Shown here: piece after piece, positions 7,585 through 15,652 of the stretch
How the letters are laid out: each line of letters starts with the position of its first letter
How positions within the stretch are numbered: the stretch's first letter is position 1
Source: an uncultured Roseibacillus sp.
Lineage (GTDB): Bacteria > Verrucomicrobiota > Verrucomicrobiia > Verrucomicrobiales > Akkermansiaceae
Length of the DNA stretch: 35,126 bases
Assembly (NCBI GenBank): GCA_937949965.1
Contig: CALFBF010000112.1
Location: 1 to 35,126 of the forward strand
Reading direction: 5' to 3'
Made by a program: the position numbers and the translations under genes
The notes under the pieces: model-generated
Told to the model about the DNA's origin: nothing
What the model saw: the letters and a program-made list of their open reading frames with translations, nothing else
Databases searched by the model: none

Positions 7585-9078
7585 TTAGCAAGCGCCACTG
7601 CGCTTAAAGAAAGTAAGAGCCATGATGCGAAGGTCCCATAGGAAATTCCAGTTCTCCATGTAGTGTAGGTCGAACTTTACCCGAGTGGTAAGACAGGTAT
7701 CACCGCGAAGACCATTGATTTGAGCCCAACCGGTGAGACCTGGCTTAATGTTGTGACGGAGATTGTAATGAGGAATCTCTTCCTTGAAGTCGTGGATGAG
7801 TTCTGGCCGCTCGGGACGAGGTCCCACAAGGCTCATCTCTCCGCGAAGAACATTGAAAAATTGGGGAAGTTCATCAATATTCCAACGACGCATAAGGGCT
7901 CCTACCTTGAGGCAACGAGGATCATCCTTAACAGTCCAACCAGGTCCACCGGTAGACTCCGCATCGAGCTTCATGCTGCGGATCTTGAGAATCTCAAAGG
8001 GCTTGCCATCCTGACCGAGACGAACTTGCTTATACACAAGGGGACCCTTGGATTCCATTCTAACAAGGGCCATGAACAATCCGATAACAGGACCAAAGAT
8101 AGCCAAACCAGCCAATGCACCTATGATATCGAACGTCCGCTTGGCAATACTGTTGAAGGCATGGTGGAGAGGCAGAGTCCCCACACCGAGGAGAGGCATT
8201 CCATTGACGTTCTCTAACTTAAGACTAGAGACGAGAACCTGGAAGCAACTCGGAACCAGTTTGAAATCGATGAACTCGCGCCCACAAATCTCGGAGACCT
8301 CCATGAGGGCTGCACGGTCAGCAGCTCCATTGACCGCAATGAGCATATCCGCATCTTCCTTTCTTAGCGAAGTGCGAAGGTCAGCAAAGGAACCTAAGAT
8401 TGGGACCTCTTGAGGAGGTTCTTCTTCAAAGTTACCATCCTGTGGTTTGATCACACCAGCGACTTCGATTAGATCAACATCTCCCCCGGACATCCGGTTC
8501 ACGGCAGAGGCACACTCCTCGTTCCAGCCTAAAAAAACGACCTTCTGGCGCAGTGCCTTGCCCCAAGAGAACGAGCGTAAAACGCTATAGAAAACGTAAC
8601 GCCATCCCAAGAGAGTCACCATTGCAATGTTACCAGCCACAATACAGTAAATCCGTGAAATCGCAGGATCGAGCTTGAGGACCAGAGCCAAGGAGAGGAA
8701 AAGAACAGACCAGGACACACACACTTGGAAAACAGCTTTGGCCATGGGCCGAAAAGTCAGAAATTTCTTGGGATCATAAAGCCGATAGTTAATCGCCAAG
8801 GCAACCATCACAACAGTACCAAAAACAAGGTGCCCACCGTAGCTTTGTAAGGTCAGATTAAAATCTGCGACTCCAACTGTGCCTAAGAAAGTCTCGAAAC
8901 GCACGAAGTAACCAACGCAAAGAGCTATTACAATGGCAACGAGATCACCCATGAAGCTGGTAACCACCATCTTCTGATGAACAAGGCCCGGGCGCTTACG
9001 AGCACGGAGTTCATACTGGGGTTTCTCCTCGACTTCGAGGGGATGTCCCTCAAGCGGGACGGTTTTAGCAGGCTTCAT
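7585..9078 (-). CDS. Undecaprenyl-phosphate sugar phosphotransferase (exopolysaccharide initiation, WcaJ-like)
   Basis: A 497-residue membrane protein of the polyprenyl glycosylphosphotransferase family. It loads the first sugar phosphate onto undecaprenyl phosphate to begin exopolysaccharide or capsule repeat units. Four hydrophobic segments occupy the first 180 or so residues (for example GDLVAIVIALCVGYFV and AVFQVCVSWSVLFLSLALVL). A nucleotide-binding-like middle domain follows (KVVFLGWNEECASAV). Then comes the transferase domain with a membrane hairpin (FDIIGALAGLAIFGPVIGLF), the conserved KIRSM and the signature DELPQFFNVLRGEMSLVGPRP. The start at ATG 9078 is favoured over a TTG at 9108. 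No glycosyltransferases or export genes adjoin it, so it is either an orphan initiator or serves a cluster elsewhere. The sugar cannot be predicted. Confidence 0.87.
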   Translation of the reverse strand: MKPAKTVPLEGHPLEVEEKPQYELRARKRPGLVHQKMVVTSFMGDLVAIVIALCVGYFVRFETFLGTVGVADFNLTLQSYGGHLVFGTVVMVALAINYRLYDPKKFLTFRPMAKAVFQVCVSWSVLFLSLALVLKLDPAISRIYCIVAGNIAMVTLLGWRYVFYSVLRSFSWGKALRQKVVFLGWNEECASAVNRMSGGDVDLIEVAGVIKPQDGNFEEEPPQEVPILGSFADLRTSLRKEDADMLIAVNGAADRAALMEVSEICGREFIDFKLVPSCFQVLVSSLKLENVNGMPLLGVGTLPLHHAFNSIAKRTFDIIGALAGLAIFGPVIGLFMALVRMESKGPLVYKQVRLGQDGKPFEILKIRSMKLDAESTGGPGWTVKDDPRCLKVGALMRRWNIDELPQFFNVLRGEMSLVGPRPERPELIHDFKEEIPHYNLRHNIKPGLTGWAQINGLRGDTCLTTRVKFDLHYMENWNFLWDLRIMALTFFKRSGAC

Positions 9079-9416
9079 AACAAAGGACGGAACAAGGGGG
9101 GTGAACAAAGGGGGGGCGGCGGTTTAGAACAAAGTTTCGTTCGAAAAGCCACAAAGGATTTATAAAAATTATCGAGAAAGGGAAGTAGTTTTTACAAATT
9201 TTTAATGAAATAAAGCTATTATCTTACTTTTATTAACAATAAATTTTCATTGTTCACTAGGAAAAACGAGTCACTATTTGACCTTTAATAACAACTCAAA
9301 TGACTTGTAACCAACCAGTTAAACCCTTGATTAAAAAAATCACGAACCTGAACGATTCAGCAGATACGTAATTGCGCTTCAATAAATACCCAATTGCGTC
9401 AAATATTTTTTCTTAG
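9079..9416. other. AT-rich intergenic stretch between recQ and the sugar transferase gene
   Basis: About 340 bases without a credible gene, much richer in A and T than the flanking genes. It holds the candidate promoter for the sugar transferase gene. It also has a pair of direct repeats AATTGCG (9370-9376 and 9392-9398) 22 bases apart start to start, about two helical turns, near the recQ end. No clear hairpin terminator for recQ is visible. Confidence 0.6.
9168..9197 (-). promoter_or_regulatory. Candidate sigma-70 promoter for the sugar transferase gene
   Basis: TTGTAA (9192-9197) and GATAAT (9168-9173) on the minus strand are separated by 18 bases, in an AT-rich stretch, with the gene start about 90 bases downstream. 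Hexamers match the consensus at 4 and 5 of 6 positions. Chance matches are common in such AT-rich DNA. Confidence 0.4.
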
Positions 9417-11357
9417 CTATCGAGTTTTCCCAAGTGCTTGCACGGCAGTTAAAACCTCCAAAAAGGGAAACGCACTTAGAATTCCGAACGAAGAATGTCT
9501 TTTTAGACGCGCTCCAGCACTAGCTGGACTCGTAATCCCGCAAAAAAAACGAGCTAATTGGCGAGAACTGCGTAGCGCAGCCTGTCTCTCGGCTATGACT
9601 TCCTGAATTTTTGCTAACTCCGCAAGGGAAAGCTCGGGAATGGAGCGCTCACCCAAAGGAGCGCTACTCCCCCGACAGACACTACAGTGCCCGCAGGTGC
9701 TGGAATCTTCTTCGCCAAAATATTGGAGTAGTGAGAGGGTGAGGCATTTCTTAGATGCGAGAAAGGCAAGCACGCTTTCCAAACGACTAATATCGCGTTC
9801 CTCGCGTCCCGCGAAAGTTTCACCGAGCCTTTGTGAAAGTTCTCTTACTTGGGATGAGTCAGTTGGTTGCAAGCGGCGAAAACGACGCCGGACTTGAGAA
9901 GGTTTCACCAATAAATCGCCGTAAGACTCGAGTTCATCAAGAACCTGTGCAATCCGTGTGGTAGGAACTTCTAACTGCTGGGAAGCTTCCTCTAATGACA
10001 CGTGTAACCAACTGCGACCTTCGCGCCCCGTCGCGAATACTTTTGCTAACAAATTACGTTCCCCTTCTTCGCAGCCAGCCAAGACTCGATCACGACCTCG
10101 TAGAAAACGAAGTGAACGTTCAGCGTAAAAAGCGCCTCGGGATTCGATCCAGCCCTCAACCTCTAAATAAGCGAGAACAGTCTCAACCACTGCTGGTTTG
10201 ACATCACAACTTCGGCTGAGCTGATAGAGACTGAGGTCAAAGTCTTCGCCTAACAAAAGCACGTGTTCTAGCACACTCTTGAGCGTTTTCTGATCGGGGG
10301 TGTCCGAGTAGACGAAATTCTCTAAAGTATTCAGATCATCTAAGCAGGCCAGCACCTCACAATGAGAGGCCTGTCCATCGCGACCAGCGCGGCCGACTTC
10401 TTGCACAAAGTTCTCCACTGTCTTTGGAAGATTATAGTGGAAGACTGCGCGAATCCCTCCCTTATCGATTCCCATCCCAAAGGCAATCGTGGCCACCACA
10501 ATACGAAGATCGTCATCCATAAAGGCATTCTGCACTTCCTCGCGAGCCTCTGCTCGCATCCCTGCGTGATAAGCTCGCGCCGAAAAACCAGCTCGTTGCA
10601 GAACTCCCGCCACCGTCTCAGCAGTGTGCTGTAAAGTCACGTAGACGATGACCGCCCCCTGAATCTGCGCCACCTTTTGCTTAAGCAACTCATCCCGCTC
10701 CTCTGCTGCGCAAGGGGTCACGTGGAACGCTAAATTTGCACGACGAAAACCAGTCTGCACCACATCTGATGTCACAATCCCAAAAGCCTCTTGAATATCG
10801 CGAGCTACTTTAGGGGTAGCAGTCGCGGTCAAGGCTAGCGAACGTCGAACCTCTAACTGATTAGCAAGGCGGGCCAGCTTTAAATAGTCGGGACGGAAAT
10901 TATGCCCCCACTCCGAGATACAATGAGCTTCATCAATAGCAAGGAGTTCAATTTGGCAATTAGCAAGCGCATGCCGGAACCGTTCATTCGCGAAACGCTC
11001 GGGTGCCACGTAGAGAATCTTGATCTCATTCTTACGCAGTCGCCCATAAACGCCCTGAGCTTGTCCAGCATCTAAGGAACTATCGAGACGAGCTGCGGCA
11101 ACTCCTTTCTCCTGCAAAAAGTCAACCTGTTCTCTCATCAGAGCCATCAAGGGGCTCACCACCAGCGTCACTCCCGGCCATAATAAAGCGGGGAGCTGAT
11201 AGCAAAGGCTCTTCCCTCCCCCCGTCGGAAACATAGCAAGGGACGAGCGCCCCGCTAACAGAATCTCCACCACCTCCCGCTGTCCTGGTCGCAGGGACGA
11301 AAACCCAAATACCGATTCGAGGCTAGAAAGGTAATTAGGATTCGGTGATTCGGTCAT
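9417..11357 (-). CDS. recQ: ATP-dependent DNA helicase RecQ
   Basis: A 646-residue superfamily-2 3'-5' helicase for recombination and stalled-fork repair. Walker A TGGGKS is at about 45-50. The DEAH box with the RecQ-specific loop (DEAHCISEWGHNFRPDY) begins at about 142. Motif V/VI VATIAFGMGIDKGGIR and QEVGRAGRDGQ follow. The zinc-ligand cluster CGHCSVC sits far downstream, behind what looks like a winged-helix RQC region. No clear HRDC domain is visible in the short C-terminus. The start at ATG 11357 (MTESPNPNYL) is chosen; the frame runs open to 11432 but those residues overlap the menA upstream region and look non-coding. It is divergent from menA with 158 bases between starts. Confidence 0.93.
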   Translation of the reverse strand: MTESPNPNYLSSLESVFGFSSLRPGQREVVEILLAGRSSLAMFPTGGGKSLCYQLPALLWPGVTLVVSPLMALMREQVDFLQEKGVAAARLDSSLDAGQAQGVYGRLRKNEIKILYVAPERFANERFRHALANCQIELLAIDEAHCISEWGHNFRPDYLKLARLANQLEVRRSLALTATATPKVARDIQEAFGIVTSDVVQTGFRRANLAFHVTPCAAEERDELLKQKVAQIQGAVIVYVTLQHTAETVAGVLQRAGFSARAYHAGMRAEAREEVQNAFMDDDLRIVVATIAFGMGIDKGGIRAVFHYNLPKTVENFVQEVGRAGRDGQASHCEVLACLDDLNTLENFVYSDTPDQKTLKSVLEHVLLLGEDFDLSLYQLSRSCDVKPAVVETVLAYLEVEGWIESRGAFYAERSLRFLRGRDRVLAGCEEGERNLLAKVFATGREGRSWLHVSLEEASQQLEVPTTRIAQVLDELESYGDLLVKPSQVRRRFRRLQPTDSSQVRELSQRLGETFAGREERDISRLESVLAFLASKKCLTLSLLQYFGEEDSSTCGHCSVCRGSSAPLGERSIPELSLAELAKIQEVIAERQAALRSSRQLARFFCGITSPASAGARLKRHSSFGILSAFPFLEVLTAVQALGKTR

Positions 11358-11515
11358 GGGATTGAGTGAACTGGACCTTGCCCCAAGAAAAGACCCCTGC
11401 CAAAGGAGAAAGTCAATTCCTTCATACAACAAGGACCTTTCATGAGTTGCCAGCGGGACTCTTCCTAGGCAAGGTTCGCCGCAAAGTAATCGCCTTACAT
11501 CTGACCTCCGCCACC

Positions 11516-12409
11516 ATGCTCTCTTCCCTCCTGCTCGCCGCTCGCCCCAAGACGCTCCCTGCCGCCATTGTCCCGGTCTGGGTTGGTTGTGCTCTTGCTT
11601 GGAAGCTCACTTCTCAATTCGACTGGCTCCTCGCGGTCGCAACTTTAGCGAGTGCGATTTGCATCCAAATTGCCACAAACTTGTTCAACGATGCCATTGA
11701 TGACGCCAAGGGTGCGGATACCGAAGAACGACTCGGCCCTACCCGCGTCACCGCTAGTGGATTACTCTCTCGCAAGACCGTCTATCTACTTGCTACCATC
11801 TTCCTAGTACTCGCCATGCTCTCGGCAGTCCCCTTGATCGTCACTCGCGGCTGGATCATTCTAGTTGTCGGTATCCCCAGCCTCCTCCTCGCCTACGGAT
11901 ACACCGGCGGCCCCTTCCCGCTCGCCTATCTCGGATTGGGTGAAGCCTTTGTCATTCTTTTCTTCGGAATCATCGCTGTGACCGGCTCCGTCTTTGTCCA
12001 AACTGGACAGTTCTTCCCCGCCGCATTCTGGCTAGGGATCACTGTTGGCTGCCTCTCTGCCGTCCTCATCACCATCAACAATCTGCGCGACATCGCCGAA
12101 GACACCCAATCCGGTAAGCGAACCCTAGCGGTGCGATGGGGATTCGAAAAAGCCGCTAACTTAGTACGAACAGAATATCTCATCGCCATTGTCTCCTTTT
12201 ACCTCGCCCTCAACACCGCTTTCGGGAAGCCCGGCTTGAGCGAAGTCTTCTTTGTCGTACTCATCCTCGCCTTCCCTTCCATCCGAGTGGTCAGCTCCGT
12301 AAAAGAAAATGGGCCTACCCAAGCACTCAATGTTCAACTCGCCCACGCGGGGCTCCATCTACTCATCTTCGCTTTGGGCTGGCAATTCTTGGTCTTTTTC
12401 AGTCGTTAG
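11516..12409 (+). CDS. menA: 1,4-dihydroxy-2-naphthoate polyprenyltransferase (menaquinone synthesis)
   Basis: A 297-residue integral membrane prenyltransferase of the UbiA family with about eight or nine hydrophobic segments. It attaches the polyprenyl tail to DHNA, giving demethylmenaquinone. The first aspartate motif is NDAIDDAKGAD (about 58-68), followed by RLGPTRVTASGLL. The second is NNLRDIAEDTQSGKRTLAVRWG, with NLRDI and GKRTLAV typical of MenA rather than UbiA. The start at ATG 11516 gives the family N-terminus MLSSLLLAARPKTLPAA; the longer frame from 11366 adds non-family residues. It converges on the sulfatase gene, with 10 bases between the stops. No other men genes are in the window. 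Confidence 0.9.
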   Translation: MLSSLLLAARPKTLPAAIVPVWVGCALAWKLTSQFDWLLAVATLASAICIQIATNLFNDAIDDAKGADTEERLGPTRVTASGLLSRKTVYLLATIFLVLAMLSAVPLIVTRGWIILVVGIPSLLLAYGYTGGPFPLAYLGLGEAFVILFFGIIAVTGSVFVQTGQFFPAAFWLGITVGCLSAVLITINNLRDIAEDTQSGKRTLAVRWGFEKAANLVRTEYLIAIVSFYLALNTAFGKPGLSEVFFVVLILAFPSIRVVSSVKENGPTQALNVQLAHAGLHLLIFALGWQFLVFFSR

Positions 12410-12419
12410 ATCAGAATCT

Positions 12420-13916
12420 CTAACGGAACTGATCATATTCAGGATTCACCTTCGCATCGCGGAAGATATCTCTCTGAATCCAGAGGTCGAAGGTTGGCTT
12501 GAGCGAAACCGCACTCTCAGGCTCCGCACCCTTGTCCCCAGTTTCTTTAACCCAGTTCTCCAAAATATCACGGTGCTTCTTAAGCTCTTCAGCAAACTCT
12601 TCCTTCCCTGCCAAGTTATTCATCTGATGGGGATCGGCCACGAGATCGTAGAGTTCCTCTTTCGGGCGCTCACCAAACCAGTGCTCAGATTGGTAACTCG
12701 TTAGTTTCCCTTCTTTATGCAGATTATGCAGATCTGCTACCGTTGGATGCTTATCGCGGTACTGAGCTTGGAGCAGAGGACGATCAGTATAGTAGTTGCG
12801 AAGGTAACGATACTTGTCCGAACGCACCGTACGAATGCGGTCAATGGTGTAGTCACAACGGTCGCGTGCAGAAATCACATAATCACGAGGTTCATGTTCA
12901 GTGGCGAAAAGATCCTTCCCATCGAAATAATCAGGAATCTCGATACCAGCGAAAGCCAGCGTAGTCGCCGAGATATCGAGACTAAGCACCAAGTCATCAC
13001 GGATAACCCCTGCTTTCAACTTCGGGTGAGCCCCCTTCACCATCAGAGGGACATGCACCCCCCCTTCATAACAAAACTGCTTGTGCCGGAGGGACTGATT
13101 GTTCCCGTGGTCCGAGAAGAAAAAGACAATAGTATTGTCCAACTCGTCGTCCTTCTCCAACTGGGCCAAAATATCTTCCACTTGTTTATCCGCTCCTCGG
13201 GCTGCATTATAGTGCTCCGTCCACGCTCGTCGATGGGCCGAGGTATCCGGAAAGTAAGGAGGCACCGCCACCTCTTCCTTCGCCAAAGCTTGCCCTTCTC
13301 GCACATGCTTCTCCTTCGCCTTGCCACCCCAAATCGTAAGTTGACCAAACCAAGGCATGTCTTCATCAGGGCGAGACTCCCAAGTATTTGAATTCCAATT
13401 CTTATAGTCCTCTGAGGTATTCCCCTGCCAACCATTCATCCCTACTTTATAAGAGGGCTTGTTTCCCACCGAATAAAGAGCAGCACGATCATAGTGGAAA
13501 TTATAATCATCCTTCCCCGAATTAAAAGTAAAGTAACCGGCCTCTCGGAATAACTCGGGGATGGTTCGCATCCCCTCCGGCAGCTGAATCCGAACTTCTT
13601 CCGGAACAACCTCACCTTCGGGCCAACGAGAAGAACGATGAAGATGAGTCCCCGTCGTCGTCTGATAGACCCCCGTCATCATCGCCGAGCGACTCGCCGA
13701 ACAAACCGGTGCCGCCACAAAAGCTCTCTTAAAAAGTACTCCCTCCTTCGCAAACTCATCAATCGCAGGAGTAAACCCCTTATTAACCGGATCATCGTAA
13801 CAACCCATATAGGGTGAAAGATCCTCCGAAAAAATCCAAAGAATGTTCGGTCGGTTATCTGCCAGCGCATTGCAAGCAAAAGGTAAAAGAAGACAAGAGA
13901 GAGCTAATTTCATCAT
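12420..13916 (-). CDS. Secreted sulfatase (formylglycine-dependent, type I)
   Basis: A 498-residue sulfatase. A signal peptide (MMKLALSCLLLPFACNALA) directs export. Metal ligands appear in NILWIFSEDL and FSDHGNNQS. The formylglycine site is Cys72-Ser-Ala-Ser-Arg76 (VCSASRSAMMTG), so a formylglycine-generating enzyme must exist elsewhere in the genome. The TTTGTHLHRS block resembles sulfamidase or heparan-type branches, but the substrate cannot be fixed. Such enzymes are abundant in Verrucomicrobiota and Planctomycetota that degrade sulfated polysaccharides. Two ATGs are adjacent (13916 and 13913); GAGG upstream sits 2 bases from the first and 5 from the second, so the second may be used. It stands alone, without carbohydrate-active neighbours. 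Confidence 0.9.
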   Translation of the reverse strand: MMKLALSCLLLPFACNALADNRPNILWIFSEDLSPYMGCYDDPVNKGFTPAIDEFAKEGVLFKRAFVAAPVCSASRSAMMTGVYQTTTGTHLHRSSRWPEGEVVPEEVRIQLPEGMRTIPELFREAGYFTFNSGKDDYNFHYDRAALYSVGNKPSYKVGMNGWQGNTSEDYKNWNSNTWESRPDEDMPWFGQLTIWGGKAKEKHVREGQALAKEEVAVPPYFPDTSAHRRAWTEHYNAARGADKQVEDILAQLEKDDELDNTIVFFFSDHGNNQSLRHKQFCYEGGVHVPLMVKGAHPKLKAGVIRDDLVLSLDISATTLAFAGIEIPDYFDGKDLFATEHEPRDYVISARDRCDYTIDRIRTVRSDKYRYLRNYYTDRPLLQAQYRDKHPTVADLHNLHKEGKLTSYQSEHWFGERPKEELYDLVADPHQMNNLAGKEEFAEELKKHRDILENWVKETGDKGAEPESAVSLKPTFDLWIQRDIFRDAKVNPEYDQFR

Positions 13917-14478
13917 GACCTCAATACTCCCTTCCCCCGCCGCCTTCTATCAAGCGAAAAGAGGAGAATACCAAATTGCCAAATGTTAAAGACTCTCATA
14001 ACCTAACAGAACACTGGGCATCATTCATTACTCTGACTATCCTGACGTACCGAAAAGTACGGAAAACACGAGTTGGAAGCATAATGGATTGGAACCACTG
14101 GATGCGGAGCCGCATGTCTGATAGTGAGTTGTAACGATTAGAACCCCTCACCTGCCTGATTTTTATCATTCGATCTTCGTTGCGTCATAGAGATCTACAC
14201 TAGGAGATAGGATCTCTTCCGGGAATGTCTCTGAAGCCCTGTAAACTCGTAGCGCTTGGCTAGGGTAAGTTTGGTTATCTGACGGACAGGTTCAAGGTCA
14301 GCCTTTCCTGTTCTTCTGGCAAGGCGGAGGGGCCGCCAAGCAGGACCTTTTCCTTCGCACAAACGAGCTTCGTTCGCACTCTCGATCTCAAGAATCGAGC
14401 CTCCCCCTTAAAATGTCCTCCACGGTCGATGCTCTAAGACTTCGAAATAATCGCAGTCATCATGTAATCGTAAAAACA
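13917..14478. other. Gene-free stretch with several inverted repeats
   Basis: About 560 bases with no convincing protein on either strand. Inverted repeats seen: ATGCG-GAGC-CGCAT near 14102-14115, inside a longer imperfect stem running from CACTGGA to GTG; ACAGG/CCTGT (14286-14311); GGCGG-AGGGG-CCGCC (14323-14337); AACGA-GCT-TCGTT (14362-14374); and CTCGAT/ATCGAG (14381-14399). I looked for tRNA, tmRNA, RNase P and SRP RNA consensus blocks and found none. The first hairpin loosely resembles a group II intron domain V, but its loop is not GNRA and no reverse transcriptase is nearby. It may hold an unrecognised structured RNA or mobile-element relic. Confidence 0.5.
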
Positions 14479-14479
14479 A

Positions 14480-14509
14480 AAAACCACTTCCTCGAAAGGA
14501 AATGGTTTT
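14480..14509 (-). terminator. Intrinsic terminator of the rplM-rpsI operon
   Basis: On the minus strand AAAACCA pairs with TGGTTTT and TTCCT with AGGAA, joined by one T-G wobble and closed by a TTCG tetraloop, followed by TTTGTTTTT. It lies 33 bases past the rpsI stop. Very strong stem and U-tract. Confidence 0.9.
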
Positions 14510-14541
14510 GGAAAAAAAGTGAGAGTGGAAGCACTCGTCGA

Positions 14542-14937
14542 TTAACGCTTCGAGAACTGGAAGCGTTTACGTGCACCGGGTTGACCAGCTTTCTTACGCT
14601 CTTTCGCACGCGGGTCACGGCGAAGAAGACCAGCAGCCTTAAGAGCGGGACGAAGCTCGGCGTCAACTTGGAGGAGTGAACGCGCGATTGCGAGCTTCAC
14701 TGCGCCAGCTTGGCCGTGCAGTCCGCCTCCTTTGGCGACGACGCGAACGTCATACTTGTTCATGAGGTTGGCGACTTGGAAAGGAGCCAACACTTCACTC
14801 TGGAGAGGGAGGGTCGCGAAGTATTCTTCGAAACCACGGTCGTTAATTTCAATTTTGCCAGAGCCTTCGGTGAGGTAGACCCGAGCGACCGCAGTCTTGC
14901 GGCGGCCTGTTGCAGTAAATTCAGATGCAGTTGCCAT
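14542..14937 (-). CDS. rpsI: 30S ribosomal protein S9
   Basis: A 131-residue ribosomal protein of the small-subunit head whose C-terminal tail reaches the P-site tRNA. Family motifs: TGRRKTAVARVYL near the N-terminus, VVAKGGGLHGQAGAVKLAIARSLL in the middle (S9 signature) and the basic end GARKRFQFSKR. The length is normal and the terminal Lys-Arg is present. It follows rplM by 38 bases on the same strand, the conserved L13-S9 operon order, and ends at a strong terminator. Confidence 0.97.
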   Translation of the reverse strand: MATASEFTATGRRKTAVARVYLTEGSGKIEINDRGFEEYFATLPLQSEVLAPFQVANLMNKYDVRVVAKGGGLHGQAGAVKLAIARSLLQVDAELRPALKAAGLLRRDPRAKERKKAGQPGARKRFQFSKR

Positions 14938-14975
14938 CAGATTAAATAGTTAAAAGAGTTTATGAAAGGTAGGAA

Positions 14976-15407
14976 TTACTTGACTTCGTACGGCTGTGGA
15001 TTCTGAGCTTCGTGGGGATGCTCAGGTCCAACGCACACCTTCAACTTCTTGATGATTTGACGGCCCAACTTGTTGTGAGGAACCATCCCCCAAACAGCAC
15101 GCTCAAGGAGTAGTTCGGGACGGCGCTCACGGACTTTACGCGGAGTCTCCACCTTCTGACCACCGACGTATCCGGTGTAGCGAGTGTAGATCTTCTGCCA
15201 CTCTTTATTGCCGGTGAAACGGGCTTTCTCGGCGTTGATGATGACGACGTGGTCGCCGCAATCAACGTGAGGAGTGAAAATGGTTTTGTGCTTTCCGCGC
15301 AGGAGGCGGGCAGCTTCGACGGCGACATCGCCGAGCACTTTGTCTGTCGCATCAATGAGATGCCACGCGCGCTCGACCTCTTCGGCTTTTGCTGAGTATG
15401 TTTTCAT
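14976..15407 (-). CDS. rplM: 50S ribosomal protein L13
   Basis: A 143-residue early-assembly large-subunit protein. It shows WHLIDATDKVLGDVAVEAARLLRGKHK at the N-terminus, then DCGDHVVIINAEKARFTGNK, the L13 signature region with AVWGMVPHNKLGRQIIKKLKV, and a short C-terminal end. The length is normal. First gene of the rplM-rpsI operon, divergent from pyk, with a consensus-like promoter upstream. Confidence 0.97.
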   Translation of the reverse strand: MKTYSAKAEEVERAWHLIDATDKVLGDVAVEAARLLRGKHKTIFTPHVDCGDHVVIINAEKARFTGNKEWQKIYTRYTGYVGGQKVETPRKVRERRPELLLERAVWGMVPHNKLGRQIIKKLKVCVGPEHPHEAQNPQPYEVK

Positions 15408-15472
15408 AAGGTAATGGGAGCAGGGGCTCTTAGACCATTCCGTCCAGAACCTTTCGGCACGGACGGGCGCGG

Positions 15473-15501
15473 AAGCTAGGAAGATTACTCCCCCCTGTCA
15501 A
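15473..15501 (-). promoter_or_regulatory. Promoter of the rplM-rpsI operon
   Basis: A perfect -35 box TTGACA (15496-15501) and the -10-like TAGCTT (15473-15478) on the minus strand are 17 bases apart, about 65 bases upstream of the rplM start. This leaves a leader of about 60 bases, in which no obvious L13-binding mimic was recognised. Confidence 0.6.
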
Positions 15502-15652
15502 CTTCAAACGTTTCTCGCTTCTCAAAACTGTTCCACTAGAATGCCCCTTCTTCCATTTGTCAGAAACCTTATTCGTTTACCTAAAAATCGGATTATTTGT
15601 CGGATTCTGCACTCGGCATGGACGCGGTATTCCTTTTCACTTCGTCCCAGAA

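Noticed and set aside
12409-12434. GATCAG/CTGATC between menA and the sulfatase as a shared terminator
   Set aside because: Six base pairs around a 14-base loop and no T-run; too weak.
13917-14478. tmRNA, RNase P RNA, SRP RNA or tRNA gene in the gene-free stretch
   Set aside because: None of the conserved blocks (T-loop GTTCGA with CCA end, RNase P core, SRP tetraloop domain) could be found on either strand.
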